Source of the DNA: Mesoterricola silvestris
GTDB lineage: Bacteria > Acidobacteriota > Holophagae > Holophagales > Holophagaceae
NCBI RefSeq assembly: GCF_030295405.1
Contig: NZ_AP027080.1
Coordinates: forward strand, 3,332,001-3,396,000
Direction: 5' to 3'
Length of the DNA stretch: 64,000 nt
Positions 26,242 to 34,255 of this stretch are shown piece after piece; position 1 is the first letter of the stretch; every line of letters begins with the position of its first letter. Under the pieces are notes generated by a model that saw only the letters and a list, made by a program, of their open reading frames with translations, was not told the origin of the DNA and did not search any database. The position numbers and the translations under genes were made by a program.

Positions 26242-27264
26242 ATGAGTTCTCCCGCCACCCCGGTCCCCGCCGCCGAGGCCCTGCCCGCCGTCAGGAAGGA
26301 CCGCATCCCCCTGCTGCTGGTGCCCGTCCTGGCCCTGGCGGCCCTGCCCCTCACCGGCTCCCTGTCCACCTGGGTCACCCTCACCTTCGCGGGCCTGGCC
26401 ATGGGCATGATCATCTTCATCATCGCCTCGGGCCTGACCCTGGTATTCGGCCTCATGGACGTGCTGAACTTCGGCCACGGCGTCTTCATCACCCTGGGGG
26501 CCTTCCTGGCCACCACCGTCCTGGGCTCCATGGCGGCCTGGACCACCAGCGAAAGCCTCCTGCGCAACCTGGGGGCGGTGCTCCCGGCGGTGCTGGCGGC
26601 CATGGCGGTGGCGGGCATCGTGGGCCTGGCCTACGAGCGCATCATCATCCGCCCCGTGTACGGCCAGCCCCTGAAGCAGATCCTCATCACCATGGGCGGC
26701 ATGATCGTGGGCGAGGAGCTCATCAAGGTCGTGTGGGGCCCCGAGGCGCAGCCCCTGCCCCTGCCCGCGGCCTTCCGCGGCTCCCTCATCTTCGGCGAGG
26801 CCGCGGTGGAGAAGTACCGCATCGCCGCGGTGGTGGTGGGCCTCCTGGTCTTCGCAGCCCTCTACTGGGTGCTCACCCGCACCAAGGTGGGCCTCCTGAT
26901 CCGCGCCGGGGTCCATGACCGCGAGATGGTCGAGAGCATGGGCTACCGCATCAAGCGGCTGTTCATCGGCGTCTTCATCGCGGGCTCGGCCCTGGCGGGC
27001 CTGGGCGGCGTGCTCTGGGGCCTCTACCAGCAGGGCGTGACCCCCCAGATCGGCAGCCAGGTCAACGTGCTGCTCTTCATCGTCATCATCATCGGCGGCC
27101 TGGGCTCAGTGGGGGGCTGCTTCCTGGGGGCCCTGCTGGTGGGCCTCATGGCCAACTACACCGGCTTCCTGGCCCCCAAGGTGGCCCTCTTCTCCAACAT
27201 CCTGCTGATGGTGCTCGTCCTGGTGTGGCGGCCCAGAGGGCTCTACCCGGTGGTGAACCGATGA
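26242..27264 (+). CDS. livH: Branched-chain amino acid-type ABC transporter permease, LivH type
   Basis: A 340-residue inner-membrane permease with about eight to nine hydrophobic helices. GLTLVFGLMDVLNFGHGVFITLGAF is the LivH N-terminal signature, and the EAA-like loop reads VESMGYRIKRLFIGVFIAGS. The last helices contain IIIIGGLGSVGGCFLGALLVGL. An AAGGAG site lies before the ATG. The stop overlaps the livM start by four bases. The protein is longer than E. coli LivH (308) because of an extended periplasmic loop around residues 165-185. Confidence 0.92.
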   Translation: MSSPATPVPAAEALPAVRKDRIPLLLVPVLALAALPLTGSLSTWVTLTFAGLAMGMIIFIIASGLTLVFGLMDVLNFGHGVFITLGAFLATTVLGSMAAWTTSESLLRNLGAVLPAVLAAMAVAGIVGLAYERIIIRPVYGQPLKQILITMGGMIVGEELIKVVWGPEAQPLPLPAAFRGSLIFGEAAVEKYRIAAVVVGLLVFAALYWVLTRTKVGLLIRAGVHDREMVESMGYRIKRLFIGVFIAGSALAGLGGVLWGLYQQGVTPQIGSQVNVLLFIVIIIGGLGSVGGCFLGALLVGLMANYTGFLAPKVALFSNILLMVLVLVWRPRGLYPVVNR

Positions 27265-28334
27265 TCCTGCGAAGCCTGTTCTCCGGCGACCTGCCCCGCA
27301 GCCGCGTCCTCACGGTCCTCCTCCTCCTCATCCTGGCGGGCCTGCTTCTCACGCCCTTCCTCTTCTCCGGCGCCAAGTCCCTGAACGTCGCCGCCAAGAT
27401 CTGCATCTTCATCGTCCTGGTGTCCAGCTTCGACCTGCTCCTGGGCTACACCGGCATCGTCTCCTTCGCCCACACCATGTTCTTCGGCATCGGGGCCTAC
27501 GGCGTCGCCATCGCCCTCACCCACCTGGGGCCCACCTGGGGAGCGGTGGCCGCGGGGGTGGCCCTGGCGCTGGTGCTTTCCATGGTCCTTTCCCTGGTCA
27601 TCGGCCTCTTCAGCCTCCGGGTGAAGGCCATGTTCTACGCCATGATCACCTTGGCCGTGGCCACCGCCTTCCTGACACTCGCCTCCCAGCTCTCGGACCT
27701 CACCGGCGGCGAGGACGGCCTCAGCTTCAAGGTGCCCACCCTCCTGCAGCCCAGCTTCTCCCTGCGGGAGGCCCCCTTCCTCGGCGCCTACCTGGACGGC
27801 AAGTTCATCTCCTACTACCTTCTGGTGGCCGTCACCCTCGTGCTGTTCCTGGTCATGCTGCGCATCGTCAACTCCCCCTTCGGGCGGGTGCTGCAGGCCA
27901 TCCGGGAGAACGAATTCCGGGCCGAGGCCCTGGGCTACCGCACCGTGGTGTACCGCACCGTCTCCAACGTCCTCTCGGCCCTCTTCGCCACCCTCGCGGG
28001 GTGCCTGCTGGCCCTGTGGCTGCGCTACAACGGCCCGGACACATCGCTGTCCTTCGAGATCATGATCGATATCCTGCTCATGGTGGTCATCGGGGGCATG
28101 GGCACCATGTACGGCTCGGTGGTGGGCGCCACGCTCTTCCTCATCGCCCAGAACTACCTGCAGGACCTCATGAAGCTGGGCAGCACCGCCGCCAGCGGCG
28201 TGCCGTTCCTGCGAAACCTCCTGGCCCCGGACCGCTGGATGCTGTGGCTGGGGATCCTTTTCATCCTGAGCGTGTACAAGTTCCCCACGGGGATCGTGGG
28301 CAGGCTTCGCGCGAGGGTCCGGAGCGCGCCATGA
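27261..28334 (+). CDS. livM: Branched-chain amino acid-type ABC transporter permease, LivM type
   Basis: A 357-residue permease completing the LivHM pair. It carries LLLGYTGIVSFAHTMFFGIGAYG, the LivM signature, an EAA-like loop IRENEFRAEALGYRTVVYRT, and MVVIGGMGTMYGSVVGATLF. About ten hydrophobic segments are visible. The ATG at 27261 overlaps the livH stop. The stop overlaps the start of the crotonase gene, so transport and CoA metabolism are translated as one unit. Confidence 0.92.
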   Translation: MILRSLFSGDLPRSRVLTVLLLLILAGLLLTPFLFSGAKSLNVAAKICIFIVLVSSFDLLLGYTGIVSFAHTMFFGIGAYGVAIALTHLGPTWGAVAAGVALALVLSMVLSLVIGLFSLRVKAMFYAMITLAVATAFLTLASQLSDLTGGEDGLSFKVPTLLQPSFSLREAPFLGAYLDGKFISYYLLVAVTLVLFLVMLRIVNSPFGRVLQAIRENEFRAEALGYRTVVYRTVSNVLSALFATLAGCLLALWLRYNGPDTSLSFEIMIDILLMVVIGGMGTMYGSVVGATLFLIAQNYLQDLMKLGSTAASGVPFLRNLLAPDRWMLWLGILFILSVYKFPTGIVGRLRARVRSAP

Positions 28335-29113
28335 GCCTTGTCCGTTTGGAAGTCGCCGGGGGGATCGCCCACCTGACCCTGTGCCGCGCCGGCATGCACA
28401 ATGCCCTGGTGCCCGAATTGCTCGAAGCGCTCCTGGGCGCCCTCGGCGAGGTGCGGGACGATCCGCGGGCGCGGGCCGTGGTGCTCGCCGCCGAAGGGCC
28501 CGCCTTCTCCATCGGCGGGGACATGCGCCGCTTCCAGCGGGAGCGGGGCGACCTCCAGGCCTATTCCTCCCGCCTGGTGGGCCTGCTCAACGAGGCCATC
28601 CTGGCCCTGGTGGACCTGCCCCAGCCCGTGGTGGCCGCCGTTCACGGCCTGGTCACCGGGGGTTCCCTGGGCCTGGTGCTGGCCGCGGATTTCGTCTACC
28701 TGACCCCCAGGGTGGCCCTCAAGGCCCACTACACCACCGCCGCCTTCGGCCCCGACGGGGGCTGGACGGCCCTGGCGCCCCGCCTCGCGGGCCTGCGCCG
28801 CGCCGCCTCGGCCCTCATGCTCAACCGCACCATCCGCGCCGACGACGCGGTGGAATGGGGCCTGGCCACGGAGGTGGTGCCCGCCGACGCCCTGCTGGAC
28901 ACCGCCACGGCCACCGCCCAGCGGCTCGCGTCCTTCCCGGCGGGCACCCTGCGCGCGGCCAAGGACCTGCTCTGGGGGGACCGGGCCGCGCTCGCCGCCG
29001 CCCTGGAGGGGGAACGCAGGCACTTCCTGGACCTGGTGGCCCGGCCCGAAGCCATCGAGGGCGTCGACGCCTTCCTCCGCGATTTCCACGACTACCCGCA
29101 CGACCAGGAATAG
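28331..29113 (+). CDS. Enoyl-CoA hydratase/isomerase (crotonase) family protein
   Basis: A 260-residue crotonase. Oxyanion-hole segments are AFSIGGDMRRF and HGLVTGGSLGLVLAADF. The second catalytic Glu position of hydratases reads AAFGPDGGWTALAPRLAG, with Asp instead of Glu, as in PaaG-type isomerases. So an isomerase (delta3/delta2-enoyl or PaaG-like) is more likely than a hydratase. It starts inside the livM stop and is 8 bp from the acyl-CoA ligase gene. The downstream MaoC protein would then supply hydratase activity. Confidence 0.88.
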   Translation: MSLVRLEVAGGIAHLTLCRAGMHNALVPELLEALLGALGEVRDDPRARAVVLAAEGPAFSIGGDMRRFQRERGDLQAYSSRLVGLLNEAILALVDLPQPVVAAVHGLVTGGSLGLVLAADFVYLTPRVALKAHYTTAAFGPDGGWTALAPRLAGLRRAASALMLNRTIRADDAVEWGLATEVVPADALLDTATATAQRLASFPAGTLRAAKDLLWGDRAALAAALEGERRHFLDLVARPEAIEGVDAFLRDFHDYPHDQE

Positions 29114-29121
29114 GAGCGCCC

Positions 29122-30630
29122 ATGCTCATTCCCGACTGGCTCCACCGCCAGGCCCAGCAGTTCCCCGACCACACGGCGCTGGAGGACCTGCACTCCGGCC
29201 GCACCTTCTCCTACCTGGAGCTGGACCGGCGCGCCAGCCGCTGCGCCCACTTCTTCCGCGACCGGTGGCGGCTCCGGCCCGGGGACCGGGTCGCCCTGCT
29301 GGCCCACAATTCCGCGGAGTACGTGGAGATCCTCTACGGCTGCGCCAAGGCGGGCCTCATCCTCGTGGGCCTCAACTGGCGCCTGTCCCTGGACGAGCTC
29401 AAGGCCATCGTGGACGACGCGAAACCCGCCGCCCTGGTCTACGGCCTCGAGTTCACCGCCGGCGGCGAGGCCCTGGTGGCCGCCTTCGGCCTGGAGCGCG
29501 GCCTGGCCCTGGCCGACGGCTACGAGGCGGCCCTGGCCGAGGCAAGCGGCGAGCGAATCCGCATGGGCTGGCGCGGGCACGACGATCCCTGGTACCTCCT
29601 CTACACCGCCGGCACCACCGGCAAGGCCAAGGGTGTCGTCCAGACCTTCGGCATGTGCTTCACCAACTGCGTGAACATCCTGCTCCACGCCGGCATCCGC
29701 CGGGACGACGTGCTGCTGGCGGTGCTCCCCTTCTTCCACACCGGCGGGCTGAACCTCTACATGAACCCCATGCTCATGACCGGCGGCACCACCGTCATCA
29801 TGCGCCAGTTCGACGTGGACCGCACCCTGGAGCTCCTGGGCAGCCGGATCACCGTGATGTTCGGGGTGCCCGCCATCTACCTCTTCCTCTCCCAGCACCC
29901 GAAGTTCGCGGCCACGGACTTCTCCCGGGTGCGTTCCTGGGGCGCCGGCGGGGCCCCCATGCCCCGGGCCGTGCTGGACGCCTATTTCGCCAAGGGCGTC
30001 ACCATCTGCTTCGGCTTCGGCATGACCGAATCCAGCCCCACCGTCTTCCTCACCGACGAGGACACCGCCCGGAAGAAGATCGGCACCGTGGGCCTGCCCG
30101 TGATGTACATGGAGGCCAAGGTGGTGGACCCCGCCACCCGCGCCACCCTGGGCACGGGCCAGCGGGGCGAGATGCTCCTGCGGGGCCCGGGCATCACCCC
30201 CGGCTACTGGAACAACCCCGAAGCCACCGCGACGTCCTTCGAGGACGGATGGCTTTGCACCGGCGACGTGGCCTACGTGGACGAGGACGGGTGCTTCTAC
30301 ATCGTGGACCGCACCAAGGACATGTACATCTCCGGCGGGGAGAACGTCTACCCCGCCGAAGTGGAGAACGTGCTCTACCAGCTGGAGTGCGTCGCCGAGA
30401 CCGCCGTCATCGGCGTGCCCGACGACAGGTGGGGGGAGGTGGGCAAGGCCATCCTCGCCCTGAAGCCCGGGGCGGAATTGACCGCCGAGGCCGCCATCGC
30501 CCACTGCAGGGCCCACCTCGCCGCCTTCAAGGCCCCGCGGCACGTGGTGTTCGTCCCCGCCCTGCCCCGGAACGCCCTGGGCAAGGTGGACAAGGCCGGG
30601 CTGAGGCGGGAATTCGGAGGACAGGCATGA
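29122..30630 (+). CDS. AMP-dependent acyl-CoA synthetase/ligase
   Basis: A 502-residue adenylate-forming ligase of the medium-chain/aromatic-acid type. P-loop LLYTAGTTGKAKGVVQT has Ala for the usual Ser in YTSGTT. Other motifs are CFGFGMTESSPT, DGWLCTGDVAYVDEDG, the hinge RTKDMYISGGENVYP and catalytic Lys in PRNALGKVDK. TAGGAG precedes the ATG and its stop overlaps the MaoC gene start. It probably activates the acid imported by the neighbouring transporter; specificity is not readable. Confidence 0.92.
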   Translation: MLIPDWLHRQAQQFPDHTALEDLHSGRTFSYLELDRRASRCAHFFRDRWRLRPGDRVALLAHNSAEYVEILYGCAKAGLILVGLNWRLSLDELKAIVDDAKPAALVYGLEFTAGGEALVAAFGLERGLALADGYEAALAEASGERIRMGWRGHDDPWYLLYTAGTTGKAKGVVQTFGMCFTNCVNILLHAGIRRDDVLLAVLPFFHTGGLNLYMNPMLMTGGTTVIMRQFDVDRTLELLGSRITVMFGVPAIYLFLSQHPKFAATDFSRVRSWGAGGAPMPRAVLDAYFAKGVTICFGFGMTESSPTVFLTDEDTARKKIGTVGLPVMYMEAKVVDPATRATLGTGQRGEMLLRGPGITPGYWNNPEATATSFEDGWLCTGDVAYVDEDGCFYIVDRTKDMYISGGENVYPAEVENVLYQLECVAETAVIGVPDDRWGEVGKAILALKPGAELTAEAAIAHCRAHLAAFKAPRHVVFVPALPRNALGKVDKAGLRREFGGQA

Positions 30631-31496
30631 ATACCGGAACCACGGCCTCGTACACGCGGGTCCTCCTGCAGGCGGACTTCGACCGCTTCGCCCGGCTCAG
30701 CCGGGACGACAACCCCATCCACGTGGATCCGGCCTTCGCCGCCACCAGCCACTTCGGCGCCACCGTGGCCCACGGCATGATGCTCTACGGCTGCATCGCC
30801 AAGGCCCTGGGCGAGCTCATTCCCGGCCCCGGCGCCGTGCAGCTTGAGCAGACCCTCATGTTCCCCAACGGCACCCACACCCTGGAGCCCATCACCGTGA
30901 GCCTGGCCGTGGAGGGCGAGGCCGGCGGGATCCTGGACATCGCGACCCTGGTCACCAAGCCCGGCCCCGGCGGCGCCCCCGTGCCCTCCGCCACCGGGCG
31001 CACCCGGGTGGCGCCCCTGGACGTGGCCGTGCCCCGCCTGGACCTGCCCGACGCCGCCCCCGAACCCGGGGACGAGGCCTTCTACGGCCTGCGCCTGGGG
31101 GATTCCGTGGGCGAGACCCGCACCTTCACCCTGGCCGACCTGGAGGAGTACGGCGACCTCACCGGGGACCGCAACCCCCTCTTCCGGGACGACGCCTACG
31201 CCCGGGACCGGGGCTTCGAGGGCCGCATCATCCCCGGCCCGCTCCTGGGGGGCATGTTCTCGGACCTCCTGGGGACCCGGCTCCCGGGCCGGGGCACCGG
31301 CTGGATGAAGCAGTCCCTGCGCTACCCCGCCCCCGCCTACCCCGGCGAAGCCCTCACCGCCACCGTCGCCATCACCCGGCTCCGGGCCGCCAAGGAACTG
31401 GTGAACCTCTCCACCCGCGTCACGGCCCCCGGTGGCCGGGTGGTGTGCGACGGGGAGGCCCTGGTCCTGGTGCGCAATCTGGAAAACAAGGGCTGA
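30627..31496 (+). CDS. Double hotdog MaoC-like (R)-specific hydratase
   Basis: A 289-residue protein with two MaoC hotdog folds. The N-terminal half has the intact catalytic set Asp27 and His32 in RDDNPIHVDPAFA, followed by HFGATVAHGM. The C-terminal half (from about residue 150) repeats the motif as GDRNPLFRDDAYA, with Asp181 kept but Phe186 where His belongs. Only the first site should be active; the second may shape the acyl tunnel as in eukaryotic hydratase 2. It overlaps the ligase gene by four bases and ends the operon. Confidence 0.87.
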   Translation: MNTGTTASYTRVLLQADFDRFARLSRDDNPIHVDPAFAATSHFGATVAHGMMLYGCIAKALGELIPGPGAVQLEQTLMFPNGTHTLEPITVSLAVEGEAGGILDIATLVTKPGPGGAPVPSATGRTRVAPLDVAVPRLDLPDAAPEPGDEAFYGLRLGDSVGETRTFTLADLEEYGDLTGDRNPLFRDDAYARDRGFEGRIIPGPLLGGMFSDLLGTRLPGRGTGWMKQSLRYPAPAYPGEALTATVAITRLRAAKELVNLSTRVTAPGGRVVCDGEALVLVRNLENKG

Positions 31497-31630
31497 ACTG
31501 TGACCGGGTTCCCTTCCGGCGGGTTCCGGGGGGACTATGCTGGAAGGTGAGGGAAGGCGTCCGGGCAGCCAGCAGGACATTCCATCCCAAGCAACCCCGG
31601 CTCCCCGCACCCTCCCCAAGGGAGGCGAGG

Positions 31631-32041
31631 ATGATGTTGCACGTGCGGGTATCCCGGGTGGACGACTACGCCGGAGAGCTCACCCAGGGGCTCCGGAAGC
31701 TTGAAGCCGAGAAGGCCCGGGGCTACCTGAGCCGGGAGGAGCAGGAGGACTTTCTCCTGGATCTCCACAAGGCCATCGACAGGAACGACCTGCGGCCCAT
31801 GCGCACCCGGGCCCTGGTGGACCTGGTCCTGGCGGCCCTCACCGCCGCCGCGGCCGCCCTCCTTTCCTGGAAGCTCCCCGAGGACCACATCCCCCACGCC
31901 GTGCTCCTGGCCCTCTGCGCCATCAGCCTGGGCATGGCGGCGTGGCGCTACCGCCTCTACCACCGCCGCCGGCTCCACGACCGCAAGTGGCTGACCCGAT
32001 TGGAGCAGTCGGTGGCGGCAGGGGGGAGCATCTTCGACTAA
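31631..32041 (+). CDS. Small membrane protein, unknown
   Basis: A 136-residue protein with a charged N-terminal half containing a probable helix (LRKLEAEKARGYLSREEQED). Two hydrophobic segments follow at about 62-80 and 88-106, then a basic tail RYRLYHRRRLHDRKW. GGAGGCGAGG precedes two in-frame ATGs at 31631 and 31634. It stands alone between the acyl-CoA operon and the intron-bearing repeat. I do not recognise the family. It may be a two-helix inner-membrane protein of SHOCT-like or DUF type. Confidence 0.7.
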   Translation: MMLHVRVSRVDDYAGELTQGLRKLEAEKARGYLSREEQEDFLLDLHKAIDRNDLRPMRTRALVDLVLAALTAAAAALLSWKLPEDHIPHAVLLALCAISLGMAAWRYRLYHRRRLHDRKWLTRLEQSVAAGGSIFD

Positions 32042-32289
32042 GGTGTGTCGGCAAACCCCAGGTACTGAATCGATAGGTTGATCACGGTGATCTGGCTCCA
32101 GGTTTGAATTGACGCTCTTTATCCTGCCTTTTCCCCTGGATCCTGTTTATCCCCGTTTGAGCATGGCTGGGAGTTGGCGCCACCTTTAGGTCAAGGACGG
32201 CGAGTAACATGCGCACCGGCCCACCCCTGCGTCAGCCCTGCGGAAACAGGTCGAGTAGCGCGGGGGAACTGCCCCCCCGCGCCCTCACG

Positions 32290-32323
32290 GATCCGGACGT
32301 GAGACTCTCACCTCATCCGGCTC
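32290..32323 (-). ncRNA. Group II intron domain V
   Basis: A 34-base hairpin beginning GAGCCGGATGAGG and ending CACGTCCGGATC on the minus strand. It has the AGC catalytic triad near its 5' end and the usual 34-nt size. The maturase stop codon falls inside it (32313-32315). A domain VI stem (GCGCGGGGG with CCCCCGCGC) follows before the 3' end. Confidence 0.88.
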
Positions 32324-33593
32324 GTCCTGCCCAGCCTCCAGGTCGTATTCCCAGGGTCCAGTGGTAGAACAGCCCTTCTTGCCGCTGGTGGGCAATGTCG
32401 CCCAACCAACGAAAGGCTGCCGTCCAGTCCCGGTGGAACCGCTTGTATTTCCGTTTGGCCCAGCGGGCCAGGACCAGATTCAGGTAGTCGAGAAGTTCCA
32501 GGCACTCCGAGCGGTGGAACCGCCCATAGTAGTTGACCCATCCCCTGACGATGGGATTGATGAACGAGGCAAGCTCGCTCAGGGTCTTGGTGTTCATCTT
32601 CGTCGTCAGTTTCCACTCCCGGATGGCTTCCCGAGCGGCCTTCTTCGCCTTGTCGCTCATGGCCGGATTGAAGCCCACAAAGAGCTTTCCGTCCCGGGTC
32701 TTCACCGACCGCCCCCGAAAGGTGTAGCTCAGGAAGTCGAAGGCCGTGTGGTCATGGTCCCCCGGGCGCGAATCGTCCTTACAGTAGACGATCTTCGTTT
32801 TCTCCGGGTGGAGTTCCAGCCCCTTGTCCTTCAATCGCCTGCGCACCCCTTCCAGGACGTATTTGGCCTGGGCCAGGCTCACGCAATGGATCACCGCATC
32901 GTCGGCATACCGCTCGAACGGGACGTTCGGAAAGACCCGCCCCATCCAGGCATCGAACGCATAGTGCATGAACAGGTTGGCCAGCAATGGGCTGATCACC
33001 CCGCCCTGCGGCGTTCCCGCCGTCCGTTCCTGCAGGGTTCCGTCCTCCCGTTGGGCCGGGGCCTTGAGCCACCGTTCCACGTACAGGGGGATCCACTTCA
33101 GGGCCGAATCCGACTCGGTATGGTGCCGAACCGCCTTGAGGATCAGGTCATGCGGCAGGTTATCAAAGAATCCTTTGATATCCAGATCGATGACCCAGTC
33201 CAGGCGCCAGCAGCGCTCCCTTGCCTTTGCTACGGCATCCAGTGCCGAACGACCCGGCCGATAGCCGTAGGAGTCCTCGTGGAACATGGGTTCCACCAAA
33301 GGCTCCAATACCTGCTTGGCTACCATCTGGGCCACTCGGTCCGCCACGGTCGGAATGCCCAAGGGTCTCGTCCGGCCGTCCTTTTTGGGAATCTCCACCC
33401 GCTTCACCGGCGGCGGGAAGTAGCTGCCCGACGACATCCGATTCCAGATCTTGTAGAGGTTGCCCTCCAGATCCTTGTCAAACATCGACAGGGTTTCTCC
33501 ATCCACGCCCCCTGCTCCCCGGTTGGCCCGGACCAGACGCCATGCCTCGGCGACCTGTTCCCTGGAAATGCTGTAAGGCTTCGCTTCAGACAC
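32313..33593 (-). CDS. ltrA: Group II intron reverse transcriptase/maturase
   Basis: The intron-encoded protein (426 residues) aids splicing and reverse-transcribes the intron into new sites. RT blocks are visible: RANRGAGGVDGETL (RT0/1), KKDGRTRPLGIPTVADRV, DLDIKGFFDNLPHD, GTPQGGVISPLLAN, and the catalytic FERYADDAVIH. The maturase X domain contains LASFINPIVRGWVNYYGRF. No HNH endonuclease domain is present. The GTG at 33591-33593 was chosen because GGGGGAAGAG lies upstream and the product then begins SEAKPYSISREQ as in relatives. The C-terminus reads into domain V. Confidence 0.92.
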   Translation of the reverse strand: MSEAKPYSISREQVAEAWRLVRANRGAGGVDGETLSMFDKDLEGNLYKIWNRMSSGSYFPPPVKRVEIPKKDGRTRPLGIPTVADRVAQMVAKQVLEPLVEPMFHEDSYGYRPGRSALDAVAKARERCWRLDWVIDLDIKGFFDNLPHDLILKAVRHHTESDSALKWIPLYVERWLKAPAQREDGTLQERTAGTPQGGVISPLLANLFMHYAFDAWMGRVFPNVPFERYADDAVIHCVSLAQAKYVLEGVRRRLKDKGLELHPEKTKIVYCKDDSRPGDHDHTAFDFLSYTFRGRSVKTRDGKLFVGFNPAMSDKAKKAAREAIREWKLTTKMNTKTLSELASFINPIVRGWVNYYGRFHRSECLELLDYLNLVLARWAKRKYKRFHRDWTAAFRWLGDIAHQRQEGLFYHWTLGIRPGGWAGRAG

Positions 33594-34255
33594 GTGCTCT
33601 TCCCCCGGAGGGTTGACCCGCATTTGAAGCCGGACAGGCCGGTCCCTTGGCTCCACCCGCATTACCGGGCATCGTCGCTACTACGGACCGGTCCGCCCCG
33701 GCGCCCCGCTTCGGTACTCTCGCCCTACGGGGGACTACCCCTCGGACTTCTCCCTTGGCATCGGGACGCTCGGTTCCCACGTTCCACACAAGAGCCTGGA
33801 CAGGGCTCGCGCCGCTTCTACGCCGGCCACCGCCCGGACCGTAAGCAGGTCCCTTCCGGGCTTGGTCCCAGGACTTCATCCGGAGCCTGGTTTCGATGGC
33901 TTTTGATCTCTTTCGACGCCTCATCAGCGGTTCACTTTTGTTCGCCTTCCCTGTCCCTACCTGACGGGGGTTCCCCCGCCTTTTCCGGGTCCGCTCACCA
34001 CCTGGGGTGTCACCCCCACGCAGCGCCCGGTGGTTTGGGATCTGGCCCTGCAGCCCGACCCCGGGGGGCCTACCCCCATCTCTCATGCAGCACAGCTGCT
34101 ATCTCTCAGGTTGTTTTATTTGGACCTCCTGGGAGATGAAGCGCCTTTCGTGGCGCACGGATGAACGCCGATGGATGGGATGAACGGGGATGCTCTCAAC
34201 CTGAGGCAGCCCCCTTCATCACGGTTTCAAGGCAGCTAGGGTTTGCCGCTACACA
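33594..34255. other. Intron ribozyme domains and exon flank, no gene
   Basis: Bases 33594-34158 are the 5' ribozyme part of the intron (domains I to early IV). Bases 34159-34255 are the repeat arm and a short spacer before the pirin stop. A frame of about 165 codons runs through the ribozyme on the minus strand but shows no family-like sequence. Confidence 0.65.

Larger units (their letters stand above)
32250..34158 (-). mobile_element. Group II intron, full length (1,909 nt)
   Basis: The element lies on the minus strand. Its 5' end is GTGCGCCACGAAAGGCGC (from 34158), matching the GUGYG rule, and its 3' end is CTACTCGAC (to 32250), matching the domain VI/AY rule. Removing it joins CGTTCATCC to CTGTTTCCGCAGGGC, which restores the sequence of a repeat arm present elsewhere in the window, so the ends are fixed by comparison with an empty site. 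It contains an intact maturase gene and domain V. About 565 bases of ribozyme domains I-III precede the maturase start; open frames there are not genes. Confidence 0.9.
32126..34192. repeat. Third copy of the long inverted-repeat element, split by the group II intron
   Basis: Bases 32235-32249 (GCCCTGCGGAAACAG) joined to 34159-34192 (GGATGAACGCCGATGG...) rebuild the right arm of the element found intact at 41224-41369 and 59341-59483. The intron lies exactly at the CAG/GGATGAA junction. The left arm is only vaguely recognisable around 32126-32180 and has diverged or been altered. The 208 bases from 32042 to 32249 contain nothing else I can support. Confidence 0.6.

Noticed and set aside
33586..34086. 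A 166-codon minus-strand frame before the maturase
   Set aside because: It lies in the intron ribozyme domains, is Arg/Gly-rich with no family-like sequence, and the RNA structure explains the conservation expected here.
34081..34093. An alternative intron 5' end at GTGCTG (34093)
   Set aside because: The GTGCG at 34158 fits the consensus better, and only that end restores the uninterrupted repeat arm.
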